A DNA stretch of 64,000 nt from Tistrella mobilis KA081020-065 (GCF_000264455.2 NC_017956.1:2339501-2403500), one strand, 5' to 3'; positions 36,555 through 45,784 are shown, counted from the first letter of the stretch. The notes: generated by a model not told the origin, from the letters alone. Translations and numbers: made by a program.

Positions 36555-38237
36555 ATGCAGAACCTCTCGACCGGTGCCAAACTTGGCATCCTGCTGTTCG
36601 CCGCGCTGCTCGGCGTGACGGCAACCATTTATCTCTCCCTCACCACCCTGCGCGAGACCCTCTACGCCGACCGCCAGGATAAGCTGCAGGCTCTGGTCGA
36701 AATGGGCGTATCCATCGTCTCGGCCGAGATCACGCGCGCTGAGGCCACCGGCGGCGATCGGGCGGCAGCGATCCGGACGGGGCTCGCGCTCCTGGAGCCC
36801 GTGCGCTATGACGATGCCGAGGAATATCTGTCGGCCATCGACATGACCGGCGTCATGCTCATGAATGGCAAATTCCCGTCCGTCGTCGGCCGCAACATGA
36901 TCGGCGCAAAGGACAGCAATGGCGTCGCCTATGTGGCGGATGCCGTCAAGATCGCCACCACCACCGGACGGGGCGCCTTCGCCTATCTCTGGCCCCGCCA
37001 GCAGGGCGGTGAACCGGAGCCTAAACTCTCCTTCATCCAGCGCGTGCCCGGGACCGATATCGGTGTGATCACGGGTGTCTATACCGATGATATCGAGGCT
37101 GCCTTCCAGGCCCAGGCCCTGCGCCTGGGTGGCATCGCCGCGGCGGCGGCGCTGGTGCTGGGGCTGCTGGCCGTGCTGGTGATCCGCTCGACCGTACCGC
37201 CGCTGAAGGCCGTCACCCGCGGGCTGGAGCGTCTGGCCCAGGGCGAACGGAGCATCAATTTGAAGGGAGCGGAGCGGCGCGACGAGATCGGTGCGATCGT
37301 CCGCGCCTTCGGCGTGGTCCGCGAGGGGCTGGCCGCCGCCGACGAACTGACCCGCCAGCGCGAGGCCGAACAGGCGGCCCGGCTGGAGCGGAGCCACCGG
37401 GTCGACGAGCTGACCGGCCGTTTCGACGACGATGCCCGCCAGTCCCTGTCGGTGGTGCTGGACGCAGCCCGCGCCATGGAACGGGCGGCCGCCGAGCTGA
37501 CCGAGGCCGCGGATCAGGCGGGCCGCCAGGCCGATACCATGGTCGGCGCCGCCAACCAGGCCGATGCCAACGTCCAGACCATCGCCGCAGCGGCGGAAGA
37601 GCTGTCGACCTCCACCGAAGACATCGCCCGCCGGGTGACCCAGGCCGCCGACATCGCCGCACGGGCCACCGAAGAGGCGCGGCGCACCACCGAAATCGTG
37701 CGCGGCCTGTCGGATACCGGCGACCGGATCGGCGAGGTGGTGGTGCTGATCGATGCCATTGCCGACCAGACCAATCTTCTGGCGCTGAACGCCACCATCG
37801 AAGCGGCGCGGGCGGGCGATGCCGGCAAGGGCTTCGCGGTCGTCGCCTCGGAAGTGAAGAACCTGGCAAGCCAGACCGGCCGCGCCACCGAAGACATCTC
37901 GCGCCAGATCGGCGCCGTGCAGGAAGAAACCCGCCGGGCGGTCACCGCCATCGACGGCATTGCGAAGATCATCAGCTCGATCAGCGAGATTGCGGGCGAC
38001 ATCGCCGCCGCGGTGCAGGAACAAGGCGCCGGAACCCTGTCCATCGCCCGCAGCACCCAGGCCGCCGCCCAGGCGACGGAAGCCGTGACCGGCAGCATCG
38101 CCGCGGTCGGCACCGCCGCGAACCAGACCGGTGCCACCGCCGGCACGGTGCGGGACGCCGCCGGACGGCTCAATCGTCAGGCCGATGACCTGAAGCAGGT
38201 GGTCGATCGCTTCCTCGGCGATATCCGCGCCGCGTGA
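36555..38237 (+). CDS. Methyl-accepting chemotaxis protein with single Cache sensor
   Basis: 560 residues. Membrane segment 1 at about 8-30. A periplasmic sCache_2-type sensor at about 35-190 has typical elements ([51 protein letters not shown]). Membrane segment 2 is near 193-213, then HAMP, then a long signalling coiled coil with the hairpin tip [29 protein letters not shown]. No CheR-binding tail at the C-terminus. sCache_2 receptors usually sense small organic acids. It lies between the liv genes and the second binding protein, both flanked by terminators, so it may report on the imported compound. Confidence 0.9.
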   Translation: MQNLSTGAKLGILLFAALLGVTATIYLSLTTLRETLYADRQDKLQALVEMGVSIVSAEITRAEATGGDRAAAIRTGLALLEPVRYDDAEEYLSAIDMTGVMLMNGKFPSVVGRNMIGAKDSNGVAYVADAVKIATTTGRGAFAYLWPRQQGGEPEPKLSFIQRVPGTDIGVITGVYTDDIEAAFQAQALRLGGIAAAAALVLGLLAVLVIRSTVPPLKAVTRGLERLAQGERSINLKGAERRDEIGAIVRAFGVVREGLAAADELTRQREAEQAARLERSHRVDELTGRFDDDARQSLSVVLDAARAMERAAAELTEAADQAGRQADTMVGAANQADANVQTIAAAAEELSTSTEDIARRVTQAADIAARATEEARRTTEIVRGLSDTGDRIGEVVVLIDAIADQTNLLALNATIEAARAGDAGKGFAVVASEVKNLASQTGRATEDISRQIGAVQEETRRAVTAIDGIAKIISSISEIAGDIAAAVQEQGAGTLSIARSTQAAAQATEAVTGSIAAVGTAANQTGATAGTVRDAAGRLNRQADDLKQVVDRFLGDIRAA

Positions 38238-38261
38238 AACCCGCCCTTGGTTGAAGCCACG

Positions 38262-38299
38262 AACGCCGTTACCGCTTTTGGGCGGTGACGGCGTTTTTT
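38262..38299 (+). terminator. Terminator of the chemoreceptor gene
   Basis: AACGCCGTTACCGC pairs with GCGGTGACGGCGTT (one G-U pair), followed by six T, 25 bp after the stop. Confidence 0.88.
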
Positions 38300-38357
38300 C
38301 CTTTCATGCAGCCCCTCGAATACAGCATCATCTTTCCCTAGACGGCCCGGGAGTGAG

Positions 38358-38376
38358 GTTTCATGTTCCATGAAAC
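38358..38376. promoter_or_regulatory. Palindrome upstream of the second binding-protein gene
   Basis: GTTTCATG and CATGAAAC flank a 3-base TTC centre, 190 bp before the start codon. No such site is seen before the first binding-protein gene. It could be an operator giving this copy separate control. Confidence 0.45.
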
Positions 38377-38565
38377 ATCTCCCGATCAGATCAAAGGATG
38401 CGGATCATTCCGGATCGTGACATGCCTGACCGACGCGCTGGGGAGCGGGTTGCGACGGGCATGTCGGGCGGCGGCGTTCCTGCAGGGAGAGCAGGCCGTC
38501 GCAGACCCGCCGGGACCACGCGGGGACCATGGCCGTCGGCCCCGATCCGCCCAGGGAGGATACAG

Positions 38566-39783
38566 ATGAACACCAGGAACGCGATCGCTGCCGCGGTTCT
38601 TGCGACCATGACCGGCCTCGCCGCGGGGGCGGCTCAGGCCGAGATCTCGGACAATGTCGTGCGCATCGGCGTGCTCAACGACCAGTCGGGCATCTATGCC
38701 GACGTCACCGGCCAGGCCTCGGTCATCGCCGCCCGCATGGCGGTGGAGGATTACGGCGGCAAGGTCAAGGGCGTGCCGGTCGAGGTCGTCTTCGCCGACC
38801 ACCAGAACAAGCCGGATATCGGGTCCAACATCGCCAACCAGTGGTACGACCGCGACGGCGTCGACGTGATCGTCGACGTGCCGACCTCGTCGGTGGGTCT
38901 GGCGGTTCAGAACATCGCCAAGGAAAAGGGCAAGCTGCACCTGAACGCCGGTGCCGGCACCTCGGACCTGACCAGCAAGGCCTGCTCGCCCACCGGCATC
39001 CACTACGTCTACGACACCTACGCGCTGGCGACCGGCACCGGTTCGGCGCTGGTCGGCCAGGGCGCGAAGAAGTGGTTCTTCATCACCGCCGACTATGCCT
39101 TCGGCCATGCGCTGGAGCGTGACACCACCAACGCGGTGAATGCCGCGGGCGGCGAGGTGGTGGGCGGCGTGCGTGCGCCCTTCCCGACCACCGACTTCTC
39201 GTCCTTCCTGCTCCAGGCTCAAGGCTCGGGCGCGGACGTGATCGGCCTGGCCAATGCCGGCGGCGATACCGTCAACTCCATCAAGCAGGCGTCGGAATTC
39301 GGCATCACCCAGGGTGGGCAGAAGCTGGCCGGCCTGCTGGTGTTCATCAACGACATCAATGCGCTCGGCCTGCAGGTCGCGCAGGGTCTGGTGGTCACCA
39401 CCGGCTATTACTGGGACATGAACGACGAGACCCGCGCCTTCGCCAAGCGGTTCGAGGAGAAGGCCGGCAAGATGCCCAACATGCTCCAGGCGGGCATCTA
39501 TTCGGGCGTCACCCAGTATCTGAAGGCGATCGAGGCCACCGGCTCGGATGACGGCAAGACCGTGGCCGACCAGATGAAGGCGACCCCGATCAACGACTTC
39601 TTCGCCAAGAACGGCCATATCCGTCCCGATGGCCGCATGGTGCACGACATGTATCTGGTCGAGGTGAAGAAGCCCGAGGAGTCGAAGGGCCCCTGGGACT
39701 ATTACAAGGTGCTGGCCACCATCCCGGGCGATCAGGCCTTCCGCCCCATGGACAAGGGTGAGTGCCCGCTGGTCAAGAAGTAA
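38566..39783 (+). CDS. Liv-type ABC transporter substrate-binding protein 2 (paralogue)
   Basis: 405 residues with a Sec signal ending GAAQAE. By eye about four of five residues match the protein at 33198-34418, with colinear alignment and no large gaps. Differences cluster where type I binding proteins contact ligand: SGIYADVTGQASVI against SGIYTDLSGPGGVD, NAGAGTSDL against DHGAATSDL, and the INDINALGLQV segment. This suggests duplication followed by a shift in specificity or affinity. It has its own terminator before and after, so it is a single-gene unit. GGGAGGA precedes the ATG. Confidence 0.9.
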   Translation: MNTRNAIAAAVLATMTGLAAGAAQAEISDNVVRIGVLNDQSGIYADVTGQASVIAARMAVEDYGGKVKGVPVEVVFADHQNKPDIGSNIANQWYDRDGVDVIVDVPTSSVGLAVQNIAKEKGKLHLNAGAGTSDLTSKACSPTGIHYVYDTYALATGTGSALVGQGAKKWFFITADYAFGHALERDTTNAVNAAGGEVVGGVRAPFPTTDFSSFLLQAQGSGADVIGLANAGGDTVNSIKQASEFGITQGGQKLAGLLVFINDINALGLQVAQGLVVTTGYYWDMNDETRAFAKRFEEKAGKMPNMLQAGIYSGVTQYLKAIEATGSDDGKTVADQMKATPINDFFAKNGHIRPDGRMVHDMYLVEVKKPEESKGPWDYYKVLATIPGDQAFRPMDKGECPLVKK

Positions 39784-39818
39784 AACAGCCCGGCCCCTGC
39801 CGGACTGTCCTCTGAATA

Positions 39819-39856
39819 CGAAACGCCGCCATCCGGTTTCGGATGGCGGCGTTTCG
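39819..39856. terminator. Bidirectional hairpin terminator between convergent genes
   Basis: CGAAACGCCGCCATCC and GGATGGCGGCGTTTCG form a 16-bp perfect stem over a 6-base loop. It is shared by the binding-protein gene (plus) and the encapsulin gene (minus). T-tracts are only three long on either side. Confidence 0.75.
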
Positions 39857-39889
39857 GTGTTCCGGCCCGGTCGTCGGGCCGGAACCGGA

Positions 39890-40717
39890 TCACTTGCCGG
39901 CGGGCACCTTGCCGACATCGGCACCGATGGTGCAGATCGCCTTGGGATCGTCGATGCGCAGCACCAGGCTCTCCGACAGGTAGAGGTGATGGTGAATGCC
40001 GTCATGCGAGCCATAGCCGGCGCGCAGATCCTGGCCGATCACCAGCACGCCGACACGAGGGTCGACCAGCACACCGCCTCCAATCGGCGCCTTGAAGATG
40101 CCGACGGTGCAGACGCGGGAGATATGCTCCAGCTGCAGCACGTCGCTGCCGTCATAGCGGCGGAACAGCGAGTTGTAGAGTCGGGGCGACAGGGCGAGCG
40201 CATAGGGGCCGCGCAAACCGCTTTCATCCAGCTTGTTCACCGCGGCGAGCACGTCCTGCAGTGCCTGATCGATATTGGCCCAGTCGCCGCCCTCGATCTC
40301 GTGGCGGCCGCGGGCGCTCAACAGGCCTTCGAGGCCGAAATCGGGGTTGCCGTAATAGATCATCTCCTCTTCGCGCGCGGCCACGGCCTCGGCTGCATCC
40401 TCGACCGGGTCGAGGTTCAGCGGCTGGCCCTGATCGGTGGACGAGGCGATGCGCCGCACGCTCAGCCGGAAGCCCTTGCGCAGCATCGGCACCGAAATCG
40501 CGCGGCTCATCACAGCCCCCGCCTCGTCGGGGCCGGGGTCGCGGCAATAGTCGTCATTGCCGATCTCGATCGAGGTCAGGCCGACACCATAGGGGCCGTC
40601 GACCTCCAGAAAGCGGCGACCGGTCAGCGCGTCGCGGGCGGCATCGATCGCCGCCTCGTCGATCCGGCGCCAGAGATCGGTGCCGAAGGGGGCCTGGGAA
40701 CGGTTCAGGTAATCCAT
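39890..40717 (-). CDS. Encapsulin nanocompartment shell protein (family 1)
   Basis: 275 residues, normal for an HK97-fold family 1 encapsulin. The N-terminus MDYLNRSQAPFGTDLWRRID and the GRRFLEVDGPYGVG strand match the shell proteins of Thermotoga and Rhodospirillum. REEEMIYYGNPDFGLEGLL (E-loop and P-domain region), LRGPYALALSPRLYNSLF and LVIGQDLRAGYGSHDG follow in order. Such subunits assemble into a closed shell in the cytoplasm and load cargo through a short C-terminal peptide. The gene 47 bp upstream encodes exactly such a cargo. Inside the shell, iron is oxidised and stored. Confidence 0.95.
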   Translation of the reverse strand: MDYLNRSQAPFGTDLWRRIDEAAIDAARDALTGRRFLEVDGPYGVGLTSIEIGNDDYCRDPGPDEAGAVMSRAISVPMLRKGFRLSVRRIASSTDQGQPLNLDPVEDAAEAVAAREEEMIYYGNPDFGLEGLLSARGRHEIEGGDWANIDQALQDVLAAVNKLDESGLRGPYALALSPRLYNSLFRRYDGSDVLQLEHISRVCTVGIFKAPIGGGVLVDPRVGVLVIGQDLRAGYGSHDGIHHHLYLSESLVLRIDDPKAICTIGADVGKVPAGK

Positions 40718-40764
40718 CTCGTGAAACTCCTGGCAATAGACGGCAAGGGACAGACGAGGCCGGA

Positions 40765-41148
40765 TCAGCGGCGCTTCTTCATGCGGCCGATGGTCAGGCC
40801 GTCACCGCCGCCACCCTCTCCGTTGCCGCCCTTGTCGTCACCGCTGCCGGTGGCGCTTTCCTCCACCTCGGTGATCGGACCTTCGGTGAACAGATAAGTC
40901 TTGATCTGCTCGGCAAAGTCGCCGTCGTTCCGGCGCAGCCATTCCAGCGTCATCATGGCATGCTCGATTTCCTCGCGCATATTGTGCAGCAGGATTTCGC
41001 GCAGCTCGTCGTCCTCGCAGTCATCGGCCCGCTGGCGGTACCAGTCCACCGCCTCCAGCTCTTCCATCAGCGACGAGATCGCATGATGAAGCGCCAGGGT
41101 GTGGCGGCTCAGCTTCTCGCGCGGGGCATGCAGGACCTCTCCGGCCAT
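40765..41148 (-). CDS. Encapsulated ferritin-like protein (EncFtn) cargo
   Basis: 127 residues. The core has the EncFtn pattern: HHAISSLMEELEAVDWY, then REEIEHAMMTLEWLRRND and TYLFTEGPI. By position the ferroxidase ligands should be E30, E60 and H63 (an E-x-x-H), contributed from two subunits of a decameric ring. A Gly-rich linker then leads to the C-terminal GDGLTIGRMKKR, matching the encapsulin targeting peptide (LTIG-type). Ferroxidase activity supplies Fe(III) for storage in the shell. ATG 41148 follows AAGGAG. The gene is first of the pair, with encapsulin 47 bp downstream. Confidence 0.94.
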   Translation of the reverse strand: MAGEVLHAPREKLSRHTLALHHAISSLMEELEAVDWYRQRADDCEDDELREILLHNMREEIEHAMMTLEWLRRNDGDFAEQIKTYLFTEGPITEVEESATGSGDDKGGNGEGGGGDGLTIGRMKKRR

Positions 41149-41268
41149 CTGCTCGTCTCCTTCTTCGTTTCGTCGCGCCGGTCGGCCGGCGCCATCTCGT
41201 CCAGGGCAGCGGTCCAGAGGGCCGCCGCTTCGTGTTTTCATGGTCCCGGTTGTCCCGCCGCCACAGCT

Positions 41269-41298
41269 CTCAACCGAAGCCGACCTCAACCGAAGCCG
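41269..41298. repeat. Near-tandem 14-bp repeat across the ZIP stop codon
   Basis: CTCAACCGAAGCCG occurs at 41269-41282 and 41285-41298, a 16-bp period. On the minus strand the second copy contains the last codons and stop of the ZIP gene and the other lies just past it. Confidence 0.7.
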
Positions 41299-42194
41299 GC
41301 GGCGATTGCGGTCATAACGGCAAAGCCGGCAATCAGTGCCCAGCTCGCCCCCATCTCCTGGCCATGGCGATGGGTTTCGGGGATCATCTCATGGCTGACG
41401 ACGAAGATCATCGCGCCAGCCGCGAACGCCATGGTCCAGGGCAGCACACCGGCACCGAGCCCGGCAAGCGCCACACCCAGGCCGCCGCCGATGATTTCCA
41501 GCGCGCCGGTGCCGAAGGCGACCAGAAGTGCCGTCATGCGGCTGGCCCCGGTCATCATCATGCCCACCGCCGCGACGAAGCCTTCGGGCAGGTTCTGGAT
41601 CATGATGCCGATCGCCAGTGCCACGCCCTGGCCCAGATCGCCGCCGCCCTCGGCCCCCGAGCCGCCGAGCCCGACGCCGACCGCCAGACCTTCGGGCAGA
41701 TTGTGGAGCGCGATCGCCAGCACCATCAGCAGGGCCGGTGCCATCCGCCGGGCGTCGATCGCCGCCATTCCACCGCCATCGACCACCAGAAGCGCATCGC
41801 CGCCCGCCGCGACCATGGCCGGGCTGCCGGGCCCATGGGGGCTGCGCAGGGTGTGTTCGACCGCCTCGTCATCCTGCTGGACATGCAGATGCGGCACCAC
41901 GGCGTGCAGGGCCGCGATCGCCGCGGCCCCCAGCCCGATGGCGACCCCGATGCCGAGGGCCCCCCAGAGCGCGCCATAGCGGGCGACCGCGCTTCCAAGC
42001 GCCGGCACCAGCAGCGACAGCAGGGCGGCGGCCAGCATCACGCCCGCGGCGCCGCCCAGCAGCAGGTTTTCCCGCCGGATGCCCGGCCGTCGGATCACCA
42101 GCACGGGCAGCGCGCCGAGACCGGTCGCAAGGCCTGCAAGCAGGCTGCCGCCCAGGCCCAGCCAGACCGGATCTATGGATGCGAGATCAGGTAT
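41286..42194 (-). CDS. ZIP-family divalent metal transporter
   Basis: About 302 residues with eight membrane segments. Segment 4 has HNLPEGLAVGVG and segment 5 has QNLPEGF, the metal-binding pair of ZIP proteins; a His-containing loop (HAVVPHLHVQ) precedes them. Homology and a complete first membrane helix (SLLAGLATGLGALPVLVI) extend upstream of the first GTG (42104). The only initiation site there is an ATA at 42194 with GGAGG five bases before it. Other choices are CTG codons or the truncated GTG start. ZIP proteins import Zn, Fe or Mn. It precedes the ferritin/encapsulin genes on the same strand by 137 bp, so iron supply to the compartment is a reasonable inference. Confidence 0.82.
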   Translation of the reverse strand: MPDLASIDPVWLGLGGSLLAGLATGLGALPVLVIRRPGIRRENLLLGGAAGVMLAAALLSLLVPALGSAVARYGALWGALGIGVAIGLGAAAIAALHAVVPHLHVQQDDEAVEHTLRSPHGPGSPAMVAAGGDALLVVDGGGMAAIDARRMAPALLMVLAIALHNLPEGLAVGVGLGGSGAEGGGDLGQGVALAIGIMIQNLPEGFVAAVGMMMTGASRMTALLVAFGTGALEIIGGGLGVALAGLGAGVLPWTMAFAAGAMIFVVSHEMIPETHRHGQEMGASWALIAGFAVMTAIAAGFG

Positions 42195-42265
42195 GGCGCC
42201 CTCCGATCATCGGTCCTGTGTCTGCCCGAATCATGGCCCAGGATATGGGGCACGTGCATGACGGA

Positions 42266-43558
42266 TCAACCGTTGCCACCGTCGCCCCTCGAAATCGTCA
42301 CAGTGGGTGGCGGACCGCCGCCGCCGATCCGACGGAAGGCAGCCAGGCCGGCCAATCCGCCCAGGGCCAGCACCGCGAAACCCGCCGCCCAGCCCAGCGG
42401 GTCGCCGTCGCCCCCTGCCCCGTCGAGCGCCAGACCGAAGGTGATCGGCGACAGGATCGCGCCGCCGAACCCCAGCAGCGCATGCATGGCCATCGCCGCC
42501 CCACGCACCGACGGGTCACTTTCGGCGACCGCGCCCGCGGTCAGCGAGGCACTGTCGGCCATGACCATCAGGTTGTAGGCGGCCACCACCACCAGCACGA
42601 GGGCGAGCGGCGCGCCGGCGACCGCCGCGGTCACGCCGGCAAGCACCGCCGTCACCGACATCGCGACCGTGATCCAGCGCCGCCGGCCGAGCCGCATCGC
42701 CATCTCGTTGCCGAAGAAACTGGTGAGGATGCCCGAGGCGATGATCGCGCCGCCCAGGCTGCTGGCCCAGGCGGCCGCGGCGCCGGCATGGACCAGAAAG
42801 GCCACCAGCCAGCTGCGCAGGCCGAACATCTCCCAGCAATGGCCGGCATAGGCGAGCGTATAGGCGATGGCCCGGCGGTTGCGCAGCACCGGCCGGAAAT
42901 CCGGTGGCATCCACCAGGGGCGATGGCGGATGCCGGCGGCCGGCGCGGGCGGCGGTGTTGCCGGCACCGCGACCAGCGCCAGAACCAGGGCAGCCGCCGC
43001 CGATGCCCCGGCCGTCCAGAACCCGGCCTGCCAGCCACCAGCGGCGGCCACCAGCCCCGCCAGCCAGACCGACAGCCCGGCCCCCAACGAGAAGCAGGCG
43101 GTATAGCTGGCGACCGCCCGGCTGGCCTTGGGGCCGCGGACATGGTCGCTCAAAATCTTGAGGCCGGGCATGTAGGACCCGGCGAAACCGGCACCGGCCA
43201 GCGCCTGGAACAGCCCGGCCGACAGCGGCCCGGTGGCAAAACTGCCGAAGCCGAGTGTGGCCAGCGCGATCAGCGTCAGCGAGCCGATATAGACCCGCCG
43301 GGCATCGACCCGGTCGGTGGCACCGGTCAGCACCGGCACCGCCGCGACATAGCCCACGAAGAAGGCCGAGGAAATCCAGCCCGCGGTGCCGTTGCTGAGC
43401 GCCCAGTCGTCGCGCAGCAGCGGCAACAGGGCCGGATAGCACCCATAGGCCGCCATGGACAGCACTTCGCACAGGCACATCACGGCGATCATGCGGAGGG
43501 TTCGGGGCGGGGGCGCGCCGGAACCGGGCTCAGGGGGACGGGACAGTTCTGCTGACAC
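42266..43558 (-). CDS. Major facilitator superfamily transporter
   Basis: 430 residues with twelve membrane segments. Visible features: RMIAVMCLCEVLSMAAYGCYPALLP in segment 1, ATDRVDARRVYIG as a modified A-motif, and GFAGSYMPGLKILSDHVRGPKASR in the segment 4 loop. The nearest general type is the nitrate/cyanate-like or organic-anion MFS group, but no substrate can be named. GTG 43558 is chosen; a TTG at 43594 is in frame. Confidence 0.82.
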   Translation of the reverse strand: MSAELSRPPEPGSGAPPPRTLRMIAVMCLCEVLSMAAYGCYPALLPLLRDDWALSNGTAGWISSAFFVGYVAAVPVLTGATDRVDARRVYIGSLTLIALATLGFGSFATGPLSAGLFQALAGAGFAGSYMPGLKILSDHVRGPKASRAVASYTACFSLGAGLSVWLAGLVAAAGGWQAGFWTAGASAAAALVLALVAVPATPPPAPAAGIRHRPWWMPPDFRPVLRNRRAIAYTLAYAGHCWEMFGLRSWLVAFLVHAGAAAAWASSLGGAIIASGILTSFFGNEMAMRLGRRRWITVAMSVTAVLAGVTAAVAGAPLALVLVVVAAYNLMVMADSASLTAGAVAESDPSVRGAAMAMHALLGFGGAILSPITFGLALDGAGGDGDPLGWAAGFAVLALGGLAGLAAFRRIGGGGPPPTVTISRGDGGNG

Positions 43559-43653
43559 GGCGTTCCGGCTCTCCGCTGACGGATGACGCCGCAAACCTTA
43601 GCGCGTGGCGACGGTGCGCACACGCGCCCATGCTGCAACCCTGACGGCCCCGG

Positions 43654-44868
43654 TCATGCGGAACCGCGCACCACACCGCGCCGCCGGGCCAGCAGGCGCC
43701 GGGCCGCCAGCACCAGGAAGCCGGTCACCAGCCCCCAGAAGGCCGAACCGATGCCGAACAGGGTGACACCCGAGGCCGTGGCGGCGAAGGTCATCACCGC
43801 CACCTCGCGGTCGTCGGGGTTCGACAGCATGCCCGCGATCGACCCGGTGAGCGGGCCGAGCAGGGCCACGCCGGTGATGATCTGGATGGTGTCGCGCGGC
43901 AGCCCCATGAAGAGATCGACCAGCGGTGCCGAGAACAGGGCCAGCAGGACGTAGAAACCCGCATAGGCGATGCCGGTGACCCAGCGCCGGCGCGGGTCGG
44001 GATGGGCATCGGGGCCGGTGCAGATCGCGGCGGTGATCGCCGCCAGATTGACCGCATGAGCTCCCATCGGCGCCAGCAGCAGAGAGGCGAGGCCGGTGAG
44101 CGTCAGCACCGGCCGGGTGGGCGCGGTATAGCCGGCCTGGGCCAGCACCACGAAACCGGGCAGGTTCTGCGAAACCAGCGTCACCAGAAACAGCGGCAGG
44201 CCCAGGCTGATGATCACCGCCGGATCGAAGACCGGCATCACCGGCACCAGGCTGCCGAACAGGTCGCCGTCATGCGGCGCGGTGAAATTGCCACCCAGCA
44301 CCACCGCCGCGACCGCCACCACCAGCACGATCAGCAGGGCGAAAGTGGGCGCGCGCTGCCGGGCGACCACGAAGACGATCAGCACCAGCCCCGCGAGCAG
44401 GGCGTCGCTCTGGAAGGCGCGGAACAGCGACATGCAGAAGGGCAGCAGCACGCCCGCGAGCATGGCGGCGGCGACGGCTGCGGGGATTCTCGCGGCCAGC
44501 CGGCCCAGCGCCGGCACCAGCCCCAGGATGATCATCATCAGCGCAGCCGCCATGAAGGCGCCGGTCGCTTCGGCCCAGCCGGCATGAAGGGTCGAGGCGG
44601 CGAGCAGGGCCGCCCCCGGTGTCGACCAGGCCAGCACCACCGGCATGCGCAGCCGGAAGCTGAGCAGCGCACCGGGCAGCGCAATGCCGAGACAGAGGGC
44701 CGTGACCGCCGAGGTGATCTGATCGGGTGTGCCGCCCAGGGCCTGGCCGGCCTGGACGATCAGGGCGACGGTGCCGCCGAAGCCGACCAGGGCGGCGATG
44801 AGGGCAGCGGAGAGCGAAGAGAGCGGCAAGGGATGGGGTCCCGGAGACGGCTGGGGAGAGGACCGCAC
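43654..44868 (-). CDS. BenE-family benzoate/H+ symporter-like permease
   Basis: 404 residues, about twelve membrane segments. BenE markers: LVGFGGTVALIVQAGQALGG, PVVLAWSTPGAALLAAS, QNLPGFVVLAQAGYTAPTRP, MGAHAVNLAAITAAICTGPDAHPDP. Family members import benzoate or related aromatics; no benzoate degradation genes are in this window. The start is unclear: GTG 44868 with GGCGGA upstream, or TTG 44829. The frame remains open further upstream through an overlapping, unrelated gene, so that longer version is rejected. Confidence 0.85.
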   Translation of the reverse strand: MRSSPQPSPGPHPLPLSSLSAALIAALVGFGGTVALIVQAGQALGGTPDQITSAVTALCLGIALPGALLSFRLRMPVVLAWSTPGAALLAASTLHAGWAEATGAFMAAALMMIILGLVPALGRLAARIPAAVAAAMLAGVLLPFCMSLFRAFQSDALLAGLVLIVFVVARQRAPTFALLIVLVVAVAAVVLGGNFTAPHDGDLFGSLVPVMPVFDPAVIISLGLPLFLVTLVSQNLPGFVVLAQAGYTAPTRPVLTLTGLASLLLAPMGAHAVNLAAITAAICTGPDAHPDPRRRWVTGIAYAGFYVLLALFSAPLVDLFMGLPRDTIQIITGVALLGPLTGSIAGMLSNPDDREVAVMTFAATASGVTLFGIGSAFWGLVTGFLVLAARRLLARRRGVVRGSA

Positions 44869-44945
44869 TTTCCGCCATACGGGCCGCGGGCGCAAGCGCT
44901 CCACGCGAATGTCATGACGTTTCCATCGACTAAACCGATGGTTTA

Positions 44946-45512
44946 TCAGGACCAGCGGGGCCACGCCTCCGACATCACGAAGCCTGCCACGGCATGCAGG
45001 TCGTCGCGGCCGAAGATCGGCCGCCCACCCAGCATGTCGCGGTCGAGGGCCGCGCAGGTCAGGGCTGCCGGGTCGGGCACGATCACGCCCAGGATCCGGT
45101 CGTCGCGCGGATAGAGCGGCCAGCGCGCATCGCGTCGGCCGGGGGCCAGCACCTCCAGCCGCGGATGGCCGGCGCCGGCGAAGCCTTCCACGATGGCGAT
45201 ATCCGCCGGCCCGGCAAGGGTGAGCCAGCGGCGCAGCTGGTCCGCCGGATCGGGTTCCGAAACGCCGTCCGGCGCGGTTGCCGGCTCTTCCCGCAACACA
45301 CCGACCAGGCCGCCGCCGCCCACCACGACCGCGGCCGCCCCGGCCCGGCGATGACGGTCGCTGTCCTTGCCCGGCCGATCCAGATCCGGACGGTGATGGC
45401 TGCGCTTCACGGTGACCACCCGCCGGCCGCCGGCCGCAAGCAGCGGGATCAGCCCCTCGATCAGCGTGGTCTTGCCGCTGTTGCCGGGCCCCACCAGGCC
45501 GATGATCCGCAT
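44946..45512 (-). CDS. mobB: Molybdopterin-guanine dinucleotide biosynthesis protein MobB
   Basis: 188 residues. P-loop GLVGPGNSGKTTLIEGL at the start, then VVTVKRSHHRPDLDRPGKDS (the K-x-S/D-S-H motif that follows the P-loop in MobB), a DSDRHRRAGAAAVV segment, and IVEGFAG with the Walker B-like acidic residue. MobB is a GTP-binding helper of MobA in making the bis-MGD cofactor. It is divergent from the nitrate operon, whose NasA needs that cofactor. Good ribosome site (GGGGAGGGG). Confidence 0.9.
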   Translation of the reverse strand: MRIIGLVGPGNSGKTTLIEGLIPLLAAGGRRVVTVKRSHHRPDLDRPGKDSDRHRRAGAAAVVVGGGGLVGVLREEPATAPDGVSEPDPADQLRRWLTLAGPADIAIVEGFAGAGHPRLEVLAPGRRDARWPLYPRDDRILGVIVPDPAALTCAALDRDMLGGRPIFGRDDLHAVAGFVMSEAWPRWS

Positions 45513-45762
45513 GTCCCCTCCCCGATCCGGCTGATCCGTTCCGCATACCCGTCGCGCCGCCGGTTGGCAAGTCGGGGTCGATCCATAGACCCGATATAGA
45601 CCCGAAAGCTCCTATGAGAGACTCGGATGTGATTATTTAATAGGCACATAAGACACATAGCCCACAAATTAGGCATATCTTCGCGTCACGCCGCTCAATC
45701 TCGCCCCGCACGCGCCGCTCCAAAAGCGTTGTGCAGCGCAGGATACAGCCGGAATGCAGGGC

Positions 45763-45779
45763 TTGGCATGGATCTTGTA
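45763..45779 (+). promoter_or_regulatory. Candidate sigma-54 promoter of the nitrate operon
   Basis: TTGGCATGgatcTTGTA compares with TTGGCACG-N4-TTGCA. The -24 GG and the spacing to -12 are exact; the -12 GC is GT here. It lies 65 bp before nrtA in a 331-bp divergent spacer. Sigma-54 with NtrC is a known way to drive nitrate assimilation in proteobacteria. Confidence 0.55.
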
Positions 45780-45784
45780 GATAC

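Noticed and set aside
44868-45570. N-terminal extension of the BenE-like gene across mobB
   Set aside because: The frame is open but out of phase with the complete mobB gene. The extension has no membrane segments, and BenE proteins start near 44868.
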